Positions 7,067-14,587 of a DNA stretch of 23,179 nucleotides are shown here, piece by piece. Positions within the stretch are counted from its first letter, which is position 1. Every line of letters starts with the position of its first letter. The notes beneath the pieces are model-generated. The model was not told the origin of the DNA. It saw only the letters and a program-made list of their open reading frames with translations, and ran no database searches. The translations under genes and the position numbers were made by a program. This stretch comes from DASRHY01 sp046765875. Lineage in GTDB: Bacteria > Actinomycetota > Actinomycetes > Propionibacteriales > Kribbellaceae. The DNA lies in the NCBI GenBank assembly GCA_046765875.1, contig JBKPSJ010000119.1:1-23179 (forward strand), given 5' to 3'.

Positions 7067-8414
7067 TGTTCTGGTTCAGGTGGAAGACGTTGGCCGGGTC
7101 CCACTCCCCCTTGATCTGCGCCAGCCGATCGTAGTTGTCCTTGCCGAACCCGGCGACCACCCGGTCCTGGCCCTCGTCACCGGCGAAGTTCAGGTACACC
7201 GCGCCGGTCGAGAACGGCTTCATATCCGCGCCCAGACCACGCGCCCAGGCGATCCCGCGCTCGTCGTCGGCCGGATCGGTCCACAGCCCGAGCGGGTGGA
7301 CGACCCAGTCCGAGACCCGGTGTGGCTGGGGCCAGTCGGAGGCGCCGCGGGCGACGGCGCCGCCCCAGGGTATGGCCAGGTGCTGCGACGGCGACGGCGC
7401 GATCATGTCGGCGGCCCGCAGGCAGAACTTCTCGACGGCCTCGTCCGGGAATGTGCCCAGGTGCTCCACCGACCAGTAGTTGCGGAAGCCCGGCGGGTCG
7501 TCGAGCGCACTCTGGATCTCCGCGTACGGCATCTCGGCGATCATCACGCCCTCGGGCGCGAGCGCGAGCAGCGGCGCGAGCACCTCGCGCGTCTCGGCCT
7601 CGGTCCCGGCGTACATCGCCACCACCCCGGAGACCAGCACTCCCTGCAGGTGTTCGGGCACGATCTCCATCGGCGGGCCGGTGATGTAGGCGACCGCGCC
7701 GCCGAACTCGTCCGGCACCCCGGCATCGACCATGTCGCGGTACGCCCGGGTGACGTCCAGGCCATGCGTAGCCGGCCACAGCAGCAGCGCCAACGTTGTC
7801 ACGGGCAACGGGTGCAACCGGAACGTGAGCGAGGTGGCGACGCCGAAGTTGCCACCACCGCCGTGCAGCGCCCAGAACAGATCCGGGTTCTCGGTCTCCG
7901 AGCCGGTCACGCTACGGCCGTCGGCGGTTACCAGATCCACCGACAGCAGGTTGTCACTGGCCAGGCCGAGCTTGCGCTCGAACCAGCCGGAGCCGCCGCC
8001 GAGCGTCAGGCCGGCCACGCCGGTGGTCGACACCCGGCCGCCGGTCGCCGCCAGCCCGTGCGGCTGTGTGGCCCGGTCGAAGTCGGCCCAGACCGCGCCA
8101 CCCCCGATGGTGATGGTGCGCGCGGCCGGGTCGACCTCCGCCCCGTTCATCCGGCGGAGGTCGATGACCACGCCGCCGTCGGTCAGGCCGGTGCCGGCAA
8201 CGCCGTGCCCGCCGGCACGCACCGCGATCTCCAGGCCGCGCTCGACGGCGTACCGGACCGCGGCTGCGACGTCCTCGGGCGACTCGGATTGCGCGATCAG
8301 CGCCGGCCGCTTGTCGATCATCGAGTTGAACAGAACCCGCGCCTCGTCGTACGGCGAGTCACCCGGCCGCAGCAGCGGACCTGTGAAACCTTCCGGCAGC
8401 GTGGTGTCGGTCAT
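7053..8414 (-). CDS. FAD-binding oxidoreductase of the berberine bridge enzyme (BBE-like) family
   Basis: This 453-aa flavoenzyme has a PCMH-type FAD domain in the first half and a C-terminal BBE segment (YDRLAQIKGEWDPANVFHLN). H70 in VRAGGHGVAG is the expected site of covalent 8-alpha attachment to FAD. Plant BBE has a second link through a Cys in a GVCPTVG segment; the aligned stretch here (GGRVSTTGVAGLTLGGGSG) has Val at that place, so attachment is probably single. LGLASDNLLSVDLVTADG and FWALHGGGGNFGVATSLTF complete the FAD site. No signal peptide is present, so it is cytoplasmic. Members oxidise sugars, alkaloids or polyketides; the substrate cannot be told. A purine-rich GAGGGGG lies about 7 nt before ATG 8414. 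Its 3' end overlaps the SDR remnant. Confidence 0.88.
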   Translation of the reverse strand: MTDTTLPEGFTGPLLRPGDSPYDEARVLFNSMIDKRPALIAQSESPEDVAAAVRYAVERGLEIAVRAGGHGVAGTGLTDGGVVIDLRRMNGAEVDPAARTITIGGGAVWADFDRATQPHGLAATGGRVSTTGVAGLTLGGGSGWFERKLGLASDNLLSVDLVTADGRSVTGSETENPDLFWALHGGGGNFGVATSLTFRLHPLPVTTLALLLWPATHGLDVTRAYRDMVDAGVPDEFGGAVAYITGPPMEIVPEHLQGVLVSGVVAMYAGTEAETREVLAPLLALAPEGVMIAEMPYAEIQSALDDPPGFRNYWSVEHLGTFPDEAVEKFCLRAADMIAPSPSQHLAIPWGGAVARGASDWPQPHRVSDWVVHPLGLWTDPADDERGIAWARGLGADMKPFSTGAVYLNFAGDEGQDRVVAGFGKDNYDRLAQIKGEWDPANVFHLNQNIKPA

Positions 8415-8464
8415 GTAGGAACCCCCTCGTTGCGGACCATCGAACCCCCGTCCGGTGGGTCCGA

Positions 8465-8493
8465 TGCTGAATGCGGATCAGTACGGCGTCAAT
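8465..8493 (-). promoter_or_regulatory. Weak candidate promoter for the FAD oxidoreductase gene
   Basis: On the minus strand TTGACG (8493-8488) is followed after 17 bp by CAGCAT (8470-8465), about 50 bp before the start codon. The -35 is good and the -10 is poor. The rest of the 8415-8694 gap shows no gene that I can support. Confidence 0.25.
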
Positions 8494-8694
8494 GACGAAT
8501 CCGGTTCAGTTCGGATGGCGCGAATCCCTTGCCTACAACGAGTTCCAAGCCGGTCGCCCAACGGCGTACCGGTCGCTCCTGGCGACGCATGCGATCACCG
8601 CGGGTACGCTTCGGAGCATGACCGGGACCCGGCGCTGCTGCCGGACCGGCTGTCGAGCCTGGCCGCACGCTGGTACCGATTCGTGACTACCGGG

Positions 8695-8706
8695 TAACCT
8701 GCCCGC
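8695..8706 (+). promoter_or_regulatory. Candidate leaderless -10 element of the flavin monooxygenase gene
   Basis: TAACCT (8695-8700) matches TANNNT and ends 6 nt before GTG 8707. There is no Shine-Dalgarno in the spacer GCCCGC. Confidence 0.45.
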
Positions 8707-10155
8707 GTGGAGGTCGTTGTCATCGGGTCGGGATTCGCCGGCATCTGTATGGCGATCAAGCTCAAACGGGCCGGCGTCGAGGACTTCGTGGTTCTCGAGA
8801 AGGGCGACGACCTCGGCGGCACCTGGCGGGACAACACGTACCCGGGCTGCGCGTGCGACATCCCGTCGTACCTGTACTCGTTCTCGTTCGCGCCGAACCC
8901 GCACTGGTCGCGGATGTTCGCACCCTGGGACGAGATCCTGCAGTACCTACGCGACACCGCCGATCGGTTCGGCATCACCCCGCACATCCGGTACGGCGCG
9001 AAGGTCACAGCAGCCGAGTACGACGACAGCACGGCCACCTGGAAGGTGGTTGTCAACGGCAACGAGGAGCTGATCGCCCGCGCGGTCGTCACCGGCGTCG
9101 GCGCCCTGCACGAGCCGCACGTACCGGACCTGCCCGGGCTGGAATCGTTCGCCGGCCCGCTGTTCCACTCCGCCCGGTGGGACCACCAGTGCGACCTGAC
9201 CGGCCGGGTGGCCGTGATCGGCACCGGCGCCAGCGCGATCCAGTTCGTACCTCGACTGGCCGAGCGGGCCGAGCGGCTGACCGTCTTCCAGCGCACCGCG
9301 CCGTGGATCGCACCGAAGCCGGACCGCGTGATCGGGCCCCGCGAGCGGCGGCTGCACGAGCGGTTCCCGGCCGGGCTGCGCGCGATCCGCGGTGTCGTGT
9401 ACGCCGGACTCGAGCTACGCGGCGTCGGCTTCGCGCTCAGCCCCAGGCTGATGAAGGCGCTGGAGCTGCAGACCCGGCACCACTTGCGCAGGCAGGTCGC
9501 CGATCCCGTGCTCCGGGCCAAGCTGACGCCGGCTTACCAGGTCGGCTGCAAGCGAATCCTGATCTCCAGCGACTACTACCCGACGCTTGCCCGCGACAAC
9601 GTCGAGCTGGTCAGCGGACGGGTGGAGCGGGTGACGCCACGCGGTGTCGTGGCCAACGGCATCGAATACCCCTGCGACGCGATGGTGCTCGGCACGGGCT
9701 TCGACGTCTCGGCGGACCTGACCCGGATGCGGATCACCGGCCGCGACGGCCTCGACCTCAATGAGCTGTGGCAGCGCGACGGTAAGGGTGCGCACCTCGG
9801 CATCACCGTGGCCGGGTTCCCGAACCTCTTCTTGTTGTATGGCCCGAACACCGCGCTCGCCCACTCCTCGATGATCTACATGCTCGAGGCTCAGACCCGG
9901 TACGTCCTGCAGGCGATCGACCTGCTCCGCGACGGCACGGCGTACGTCGAGGTGAAGCCGGACGTTCAGCAGCGGTTCGTCGACGGGGTACGCAGCCGCC
10001 TCGACCACACGGTCTGGCAGTCCGGCTGCGCGAGCTATTACCTGGACGAGAAGGGCCGCAACACCACGATCTGGCCGCGGTTCACGTTCGATTACTGGTG
10101 GCGGACCCGGAGGTTCGAGCCGACCGACTACGTCATCGGCCGGGGTTATCCCTGA
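8707..10155 (+). CDS. Flavin-containing monooxygenase, Baeyer-Villiger type
   Basis: This 482-aa FAD- and NADPH-dependent monooxygenase opens with the FAD Rossmann motif GSGFAGIC (residues 7-14) and the segment GGTWRDNTYPGCACDIPS. The Baeyer-Villiger fingerprint FxGxxxHxxxW(P/D) is exact: F148-A-G150...H154...W158-D159. The NADPH Rossmann motif IGTGASA follows directly (about 170-176), and a third dinucleotide-fold segment MVLGTGFD is near residue 335. The C-terminal part has GITVAGFPNLFLLYGPNT and the WPRFTFDYW tail common in actinobacterial homologues. Such enzymes insert oxygen into ketones or hydroxylate hydrophobic substrates; the substrate is unknown. The start is the GTG at 8707, just after a TANNNT hexamer. 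It is cytosolic and apparently monocistronic. Confidence 0.9.
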   Translation: MEVVVIGSGFAGICMAIKLKRAGVEDFVVLEKGDDLGGTWRDNTYPGCACDIPSYLYSFSFAPNPHWSRMFAPWDEILQYLRDTADRFGITPHIRYGAKVTAAEYDDSTATWKVVVNGNEELIARAVVTGVGALHEPHVPDLPGLESFAGPLFHSARWDHQCDLTGRVAVIGTGASAIQFVPRLAERAERLTVFQRTAPWIAPKPDRVIGPRERRLHERFPAGLRAIRGVVYAGLELRGVGFALSPRLMKALELQTRHHLRRQVADPVLRAKLTPAYQVGCKRILISSDYYPTLARDNVELVSGRVERVTPRGVVANGIEYPCDAMVLGTGFDVSADLTRMRITGRDGLDLNELWQRDGKGAHLGITVAGFPNLFLLYGPNTALAHSSMIYMLEAQTRYVLQAIDLLRDGTAYVEVKPDVQQRFVDGVRSRLDHTVWQSGCASYYLDEKGRNTTIWPRFTFDYWWRTRRFEPTDYVIGRGYP

Positions 10156-10261
10156 CGACTCCGGTCGTAGGCCGGAACCGCTCCGCTCAGACCCCGGGAT
10201 GAGCACAAGACCGGTCCGCGGTCCGACGTTTCCGCGTGCTTTCCGAGAGAGTCTTGATGGC

Positions 10262-10357
10262 GTGGACATCATCAACATCCTCGGGGCGGCAATGACGGTG
10301 GCAGCGATCCTGCTCGTCGTTCTGCTGGCCGTTGTACCGATCACACTCGAACGTTGA
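10262..10357 (+). CDS. Possible 31-aa single-helix membrane peptide
   Basis: A GTG at 10262 opens a 31-codon frame ending at TGA 10357. After a short start (MDIINILGAAMT with GTG read as Met) almost the whole peptide is hydrophobic (VAAILLVVLLAVVPI) and ends TLER, a typical single transmembrane helix with a charged C-terminus. A purine-rich GAGAGAG (10244-10250) lies about 11 nt upstream, which is marginal. It sits in the gap between the flavin monooxygenase and the phosphatase, so it could be a small membrane regulator or a chance frame. No family is recognised. Confidence 0.35.
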   Translation: MDIINILGAAMTVAAILLVVLLAVVPITLER

Positions 10358-10391
10358 AGATTCGTTGAAAAGTTGAGCTAATCTCGGCGGC
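10352..10391 (+). promoter_or_regulatory. Phosphatase promoter with CGTTGAA direct repeats and leaderless -10
   Basis: TAATCT (10379-10384) ends 7 nt before GTG 10392, with no Shine-Dalgarno. Upstream, CGTTGAA occurs twice, 11 bp apart (10352 and 10363), and AGTTGAG follows. The first copy contains TTGAAG, 19 bp from the -10, a possible -35. The 11-bp spacing places the copies on one face of the helix, as for an activator site. Confidence 0.45.
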
Positions 10392-11108
10392 GTGTCTCTC
10401 GCTCCGCTGCACCTCGACTGGCCCGACTGCGTCAACGCCCGCGACCTGGGCGGCCTGCCGGTCGACGGCGGCGGCACCATCCGCGAACGCGCGCTGGTAC
10501 GGACCGACTCGCACTTCCACCTGACCGAGGACGGTCTGGCCGCGGCCCGGGCGTACGGGCTCAGCCGGATCATCGACCTGCGCCGCCCGGCCGAGTGCCT
10601 GCAATGGCCGAGCCGGCTTGCCGACGAGGTGACGTACGTCAACCTGCCGGTGCAGGGCGATGACGACCCGGAGAACGAGCCGACGCTGGCCGAGTTGTAC
10701 TGCGCGATGCTCGACCGCCGGCCCGGCATGTTCGCCGCGGTTCTGGCCGCGATCGCGGACGCACCGGACGGACCGGTCGTGGTGCACTGTGCGGCCGGCA
10801 AGGACCGCACCGGCATCGTGGTAGCGCTGGCGCTCACGCTGGCCGGCGTACCGGACGACGTGATCGCGACCGACTACGCGGTCACCGAGGATCGGATGCG
10901 GGCCCGGTACGAGGCGTTGATCGAGCGCGCCGCAGACGAGGACGAGCGCGAGTTCTGGAGGTCCATCCGGCGCGCCGTACCGGAGAACATGACCGTCGTT
11001 CTGGGGCACCTGCGCGATCGGTACGGCTCCGTCGCGGCCTATTTGCGCGGCGGCGGATTCACCGAGGCCCAGCAGAAAGCCCTCGGCGACCGCCTGACCA
11101 CGCCTTAG
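10392..11108 (+). CDS. Tyrosine-protein phosphatase (dual-specificity/lipid-type PTP fold)
   Basis: This 238-aa cytosolic phosphatase has the CX5R loop in VVHCAAGKDRTGIV, with nucleophile C133 and R139. The Lys and Asp inside the loop (AAGKDR) are typical of bacterial tyrosine/lipid phosphatases related to MptpB. The N-terminal segment LDWPDCVNARDLGGLPVDGG (residues 7-26) is the usual NxRDLGG start of this family, followed by LVRTDSHFHLTEDG and IIDLRRPAEC. The C-terminus (PENMTVVLGHLRDRYGS) also fits. It may remove phosphate from tyrosine proteins or phosphoinositides; the physiological target is unknown. The GTG start follows a TAATCT element by 7 nt, suggesting a leaderless mRNA. Confidence 0.88.
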   Translation: MSLAPLHLDWPDCVNARDLGGLPVDGGGTIRERALVRTDSHFHLTEDGLAAARAYGLSRIIDLRRPAECLQWPSRLADEVTYVNLPVQGDDDPENEPTLAELYCAMLDRRPGMFAAVLAAIADAPDGPVVVHCAAGKDRTGIVVALALTLAGVPDDVIATDYAVTEDRMRARYEALIERAADEDEREFWRSIRRAVPENMTVVLGHLRDRYGSVAAYLRGGGFTEAQQKALGDRLTTP

Positions 11109-11121
11109 CCACCGAGACCGG

Positions 11122-11136
11122 CGGCCTGAGAGGCCG
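11122..11136 (+). terminator. Short hairpin after the phosphatase gene
   Basis: CGGCCT-GAG-AGGCCG forms a perfect 6-bp stem with a 3-nt loop, 13 nt after the phosphatase stop. There is no T-tract, so termination would be weak; listed as a candidate only. Confidence 0.3.
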
Positions 11137-11149
11137 TCACGGCGAATGC

Positions 11150-11171
11150 CAAAAGTCGGGCTGCAAAAGTC
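11150..11171. promoter_or_regulatory. Direct repeat CAAAAGTC x2 upstream of the response regulator
   Basis: Two exact CAAAAGTC copies (11150-11157 and 11164-11171), 14 bp start to start, lie about 95 bp before the response regulator gene in otherwise GC-rich sequence. OmpR-family regulators bind direct repeats, so this may be an autoregulatory site. I found no clear -35/-10 in this gap. Confidence 0.35.
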
Positions 11172-11266
11172 TTCCGTGGGCGGGTCGGCAGGAACACAAT
11201 GTCACTTGGGACGGCATTCGGTGCGCTCGGGGATAGGAAGGAATCGGCGTCGACACGAGGGGGGAC

Positions 11267-11935
11267 ATGACCAGGATTCTCGTCGTTGACGACGAACCCG
11301 ACCTGCTGCGCTTCGTCCGGCGGGCACTGGAAGCAGAGGGGTACCAGGTACAGACCGCCACCGACGGGGCGGACGGCCTGCGACAGGCACTCACCACCGA
11401 GCCTGACCTGATCGTCCTCGACCTGCTGATGCCCGGCGTCGACGGCCAAGCCGTGCTGTCGGCGGTGCTGGCCCATGATCCCGAGATGCGGGTGCTGGTG
11501 CTGTCCGCGACCGCGGACGTGCAAGCCCGGATCGCCTGCCTGGAGCGTGGTGCGGTCGACTTCCTGGCCAAGCCGTTCGCCGTCCGCGAGCTGCTCGCCA
11601 GGGTGCGGTCGCGGTTACGGCCTGACGGCAACGGCAACCATACCGCCGACGTGCTGCGGGTCGGCGGCGTCACGCTCGACCTGCGGGCCCGCCGGATCCA
11701 GGTCGACGGCCGGGTCACCGAACTGTCCCATCGGGAGTTCCTGTTGCTGCAGCACCTGATGCGGCACCCGGATGTGGTCTGCTCGCGCCAGGAACTGCTC
11801 TCGGAGGTCTGGGGTTACGACTTCGACCCGGCGACCAACGTCGTCGACGTGTACGTCGGCCGGCTCCGCGCGAAGCTACGCAAAGACCTGATCCAGACGG
11901 TGCGCAATGTCGGCTATCAGCTCCAAAGCGCCTGA
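11267..11935 (+). CDS. OmpR/PhoB-family response regulator
   Basis: This 222-aa regulator has an N-terminal receiver domain (RILVVDDEPDLLRFVRRALE, acidic pair at residues 9-10) with the phospho-acceptor D52 in LIVLDLLMPGVDG, the conserved Thr/Ser position in VLSATAD, and the lysine in DFLAKPF. The C-terminal winged helix (about 127-220) has VTLDLRARRIQVDGR, LSHREFLLLQHLM, EVWGYDFDPATNVVDVYVGR and LRAKL. A strong purine tract GAGGGGGG precedes ATG 11267. It overlaps the start of the histidine kinase gene by 29 bp, so the two form one operon. The operon converges on the copper-oxidase operon; regulation of those genes is plausible but not shown. Confidence 0.93.
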   Translation: MTRILVVDDEPDLLRFVRRALEAEGYQVQTATDGADGLRQALTTEPDLIVLDLLMPGVDGQAVLSAVLAHDPEMRVLVLSATADVQARIACLERGAVDFLAKPFAVRELLARVRSRLRPDGNGNHTADVLRVGGVTLDLRARRIQVDGRVTELSHREFLLLQHLMRHPDVVCSRQELLSEVWGYDFDPATNVVDVYVGRLRAKLRKDLIQTVRNVGYQLQSA

Positions 11936-13091
11936 GTCCCGGGCGCGCCTCAGCCAGGCGCCCGCCACGAAGACACCTGAGGTCAGGGAGCCCACGGCCA
12001 GGGTCGCCCAGCGAATCGTGCCGGCGACCCGCCGGCGCCGGCCCCGCATTGGTGCGCTGCGCGGCGTCCGGCGGGGCATGCTCGCCGACGTCGCGCTCGC
12101 GGGCTTCATGTCGGCGATGCTCGCACTGATGGTGCTGATACCGGGCGAGGAGACGATCCCGTATCACTTCCTGTTCCTGGCGCTGACCATCGTGTACGGC
12201 TTCCGGGTCTGGCCGTTGCTCCCGACGATGGTGGTGACCGTGCTGGTGACCGGCACGACCGGTTGGGTGCTCACCACGCACGCGTTTGCCGGATACATCG
12301 ACTTCTCGGAGCTGGCCGAGGTCCCGCTGATGCCCATGCTGTTCGTGGCGATGGTCTGGCACGCACAGCGCCGGGTCGCCGCCCAGCGCCAGGTCGAGCT
12401 GATGGCCGACCAACGCCGGGCCAGCCTTGAACGTGAGCGCGAGTTCCTCCGGGACGCCTCGCACGCCATCCGTACTCCGGTGACGATCGCGCGCGGGCAC
12501 GTCGAGCTCGTCACCGGAACGGACCTGGCCGAGCCGGTGCGCGAGGATCTCGAGATCGTGATGCGCCAGCTCGACCGGATGTCCTCACTGTCGAACCGGC
12601 TCATGGCGCTGGCCCGCCTGGACGGCGGCGAGGCCGTGCGCCCGGCGCATGTCGACATCGCCGAGTTCCTGGAGGAGGTGGCCCGCAACTGGGGCAAAGG
12701 CGTTGACCGCGACTGGCAGGTCGAGTGTCGCTCGACCGGCGTGATCCAGGCGGACCCCGAGTGGCTCGAACTGGCGCTCGATGCACTGATCGAGAACGCG
12801 GTTCACTTCACCAAGCCGGGTGACCGCATCCGGCTGGCCTGCGCCACCGAGGAGGACGGCTGCACGATCACCATTGCCGACAGCGGACCCGGCATCGATC
12901 CAGGCGACCTGCCGCACCTGTTCGAGCGGTTCTGGCACCGGCGACCGCCGGACGGCCCGATGGGTAGCGGCCTCGGACTGCCGATGGCGCGCGCCGCGGC
13001 CGAGGCGCACGGTGGCACCCTGTCGGCGCACAACGACCCGGGCGGCGGTGCCGTCTTCGAACTCACCCTGCCGCGTGTCAGCGGACGGTGA
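11907..13091 (+). CDS. Membrane sensor histidine kinase
   Basis: This 394-aa partner of the upstream response regulator has a basic N-terminus and then a compact membrane region of about three to four helices (residues about 60-155) with almost no extracellular loop, so it probably senses within or near the membrane. There is no clear HAMP domain. The HisKA box is REFLRDASHAIRTPVTIARG with phospho-histidine H186. The ATPase domain shows the N box ALIENAVHFTKPGD, G1 IADSGPGIDPGDLPHLFERF and G2 GSGLGLPMARAAAEAHGG. The ATG at 11907 gives a 29-bp overlap with the regulator gene; a later ATG (12079, RRGML) would start just before the first helix and is a real alternative. The 3' end overlaps the convergent gene D by 14 bp. 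Confidence 0.92.
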   Translation: MSAISSKAPESRARLSQAPATKTPEVREPTARVAQRIVPATRRRRPRIGALRGVRRGMLADVALAGFMSAMLALMVLIPGEETIPYHFLFLALTIVYGFRVWPLLPTMVVTVLVTGTTGWVLTTHAFAGYIDFSELAEVPLMPMLFVAMVWHAQRRVAAQRQVELMADQRRASLEREREFLRDASHAIRTPVTIARGHVELVTGTDLAEPVREDLEIVMRQLDRMSSLSNRLMALARLDGGEAVRPAHVDIAEFLEEVARNWGKGVDRDWQVECRSTGVIQADPEWLELALDALIENAVHFTKPGDRIRLACATEEDGCTITIADSGPGIDPGDLPHLFERFWHRRPPDGPMGSGLGLPMARAAAEAHGGTLSAHNDPGGGAVFELTLPRVSGR

Positions 13092-13560
13092 CGTGCTCCA
13101 TCCGGGCGTTGCCCAGCAACACCGTCACCTTGGCTCCACGGCGTACCCAGTTGCCCGGATTCTCGAAGACCAGATAGTACGTCGCACCGGCCCGGTAGGC
13201 CCCGCTGTGGGCGTGGTTCATCAGCAGGCTGTGCACAACCAGGCCGGTGCGCTCGTCGACCACGGCTGGGGGGTTTGCCGGGTCGTGTACGGCTGACGCT
13301 GCGTTCGGATCGAGCACCTGGTAGCGCAGGTCCACCAGTCCGCCCGCACCGGTCACCGCTACCAGGCTGACCCGGACTCCACTGCGTTGCGCCAGCCCGT
13401 CGGCGTCGACGAGGGGACGCGCCCAGTTGATGGCGACGGCATCGGCCGGGGTCTTCACCCCAGGCTCGTGCCGCACGATCATCAGCAGCAGTAGCACGGC
13501 GAGCCCGATGGCCACACCGGCGACCACGCCGAGTGCCCGGACCGCCAGCGATCGGGTCAT
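13078..13560 (-). CDS. Small membrane-anchored protein D of the copper-oxidase operon
   Basis: This 160-aa protein has one N-terminal transmembrane helix (LGVVAGVAIGLAVLLLLMIV, about residues 10-29) and an extracytoplasmic domain of about 130 residues. That domain reads as mostly beta strand: VRVSLVAVTGAGGLVDLRYQV, LVVHSLLMNHAHSGAY, ATYYLVFENPGNWVRRGAKV and TVLLGNARMEHVTV. The MNHAH segment and MEH near the C-terminus could bind metal. No family is recognised. Its ATG overlaps the stop of protein C by 4 bp (ATGA, 13557-13560), so it is the last gene of the operon and translationally coupled. The job could be membrane anchoring or copper delivery for the cupredoxin proteins; this is inference from position. 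Confidence 0.75.
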   Translation of the reverse strand: MTRSLAVRALGVVAGVAIGLAVLLLLMIVRHEPGVKTPADAVAINWARPLVDADGLAQRSGVRVSLVAVTGAGGLVDLRYQVLDPNAASAVHDPANPPAVVDERTGLVVHSLLMNHAHSGAYRAGATYYLVFENPGNWVRRGAKVTVLLGNARMEHVTVR

Positions 13561-14561
13561 GAGTGAACGAAGGTCAGCATGCCGCCGCCGGTCGCGGGCG
13601 TCGGCCCGTTACTCGTCTGCGGCCCGTTGGTCAGGTGTAGTTGCCGGTTGTACAGCGGGAAGCCGTTAGCGCTGGGCGGCGCGGACGCCGGCATCGTGAC
13701 GATCGTGTCCTCGGTCGCGCCTGCCGGGATCGTCTCGGCGACCGCGTCGAACGCGTTGTTCAGCAGCCGGGCGTCCCTGGCCACCACGTGCTGATGGGTG
13801 CCGAGCAGAACCATCGACGTGTTGTCGTAGCCGGCGTTGAGGTAGCGCAGCAGCAGCCGCTGCCCGGCCTGCGCCGTGATCGCATTCGTATCCGGGTACG
13901 CCTCGCCGTTGATCAGCCAGTACGTCGCGCGGTAGTTGTACAGCTGGAACGTGTCCGGTGCGTTGTTGAACGCCGGGTCGACCGCGCCGAGCACCAGCGT
14001 TGCCTCGACGTCGTATGCAGTTGTCGCGGTGTCGTACGCCTGATTCGCTGTCGGTGGCCGGACGATCAGTGCACCGGCGAGCCCCATCGCCTTCTGGCGG
14101 CCGGAGCCGCCGCCGCTCTGGTACTGGTAGGTGCCGGGCGCGCTGGCCGTGAAGCTCACGGTCCCCGACGCGCCGGCAGCGATGTCGGTCGGCCCCGGGT
14201 TGAACGTGATTCCCGGAATCTCGAACGTAAGCGTGTGCCCGGCCGGCAGCGCGTTGGTGATGTTCACCGTGACGGTGACAGCCTCGTTCGGCAGTTGGTT
14301 CACCTCGAGCAGCGGGCCCGGAAGGCTCGCCGTCGCCGTACTGCAGTCGCCCGGCGTTGTTGGGATGCCGAACCCCCAGATCGGCACTGTGGTCGCGCCG
14401 GTCAGTGTCGCCGTGCCCGGCTGCGCGCAGAGGTTGATCGTGACCAGCGCGGCCGACGCCGACGAAGTGGTCGCGACAAGGCCGGCCGACACCATGACCA
14501 GTATGACCAGCGCCCTCGTCAGTCGAGGCAACCGCGGCTTCATGGCTGCGAATTTGCTCAT
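13557..14561 (-). CDS. Exported two-cupredoxin protein C lacking copper motifs
   Basis: This 334-aa exported protein has a Sec-type signal (basic MSKFAAMKPRLPRLTRA, then a hydrophobic segment ending SSASA) and two cupredoxin-like domains of multicopper-oxidase type. The copper motifs are gone. HTLTFEIPG replaces HTIHWHG, GTYQYQSGGGSG replaces GTYMYHCHF, and YDNTSMVLLGTHQHVV stands in place of HPFHPHGNH. The fold framework remains (AMGLAGALIVRPP, YWLINGEAYPDT, RLLLRYLNAG). It is therefore probably a structural partner of proteins A and B rather than an enzyme. ATG 14561 is chosen because GGAG lies 9 nt upstream; an in-frame ATG at 14591 overlaps the stop of B (ATGA) and would add ten residues. 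It is coupled to gene D by ATGA. Confidence 0.82.
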   Translation of the reverse strand: MSKFAAMKPRLPRLTRALVILVMVSAGLVATTSSASAALVTINLCAQPGTATLTGATTVPIWGFGIPTTPGDCSTATASLPGPLLEVNQLPNEAVTVTVNITNALPAGHTLTFEIPGITFNPGPTDIAAGASGTVSFTASAPGTYQYQSGGGSGRQKAMGLAGALIVRPPTANQAYDTATTAYDVEATLVLGAVDPAFNNAPDTFQLYNYRATYWLINGEAYPDTNAITAQAGQRLLLRYLNAGYDNTSMVLLGTHQHVVARDARLLNNAFDAVAETIPAGATEDTIVTMPASAPPSANGFPLYNRQLHLTNGPQTSNGPTPATGGGMLTFVHS

Positions 14562-14587
14562 CGCCCCTGTCTCCTTCGCCTGGCTGC

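Noticed and set aside
8455..8697. Possible small gene of 80 codons before the flavin monooxygenase
   Set aside because: No ribosome site, no hydrophobic or domain pattern, and it overlaps the monooxygenase -10 hexamer.
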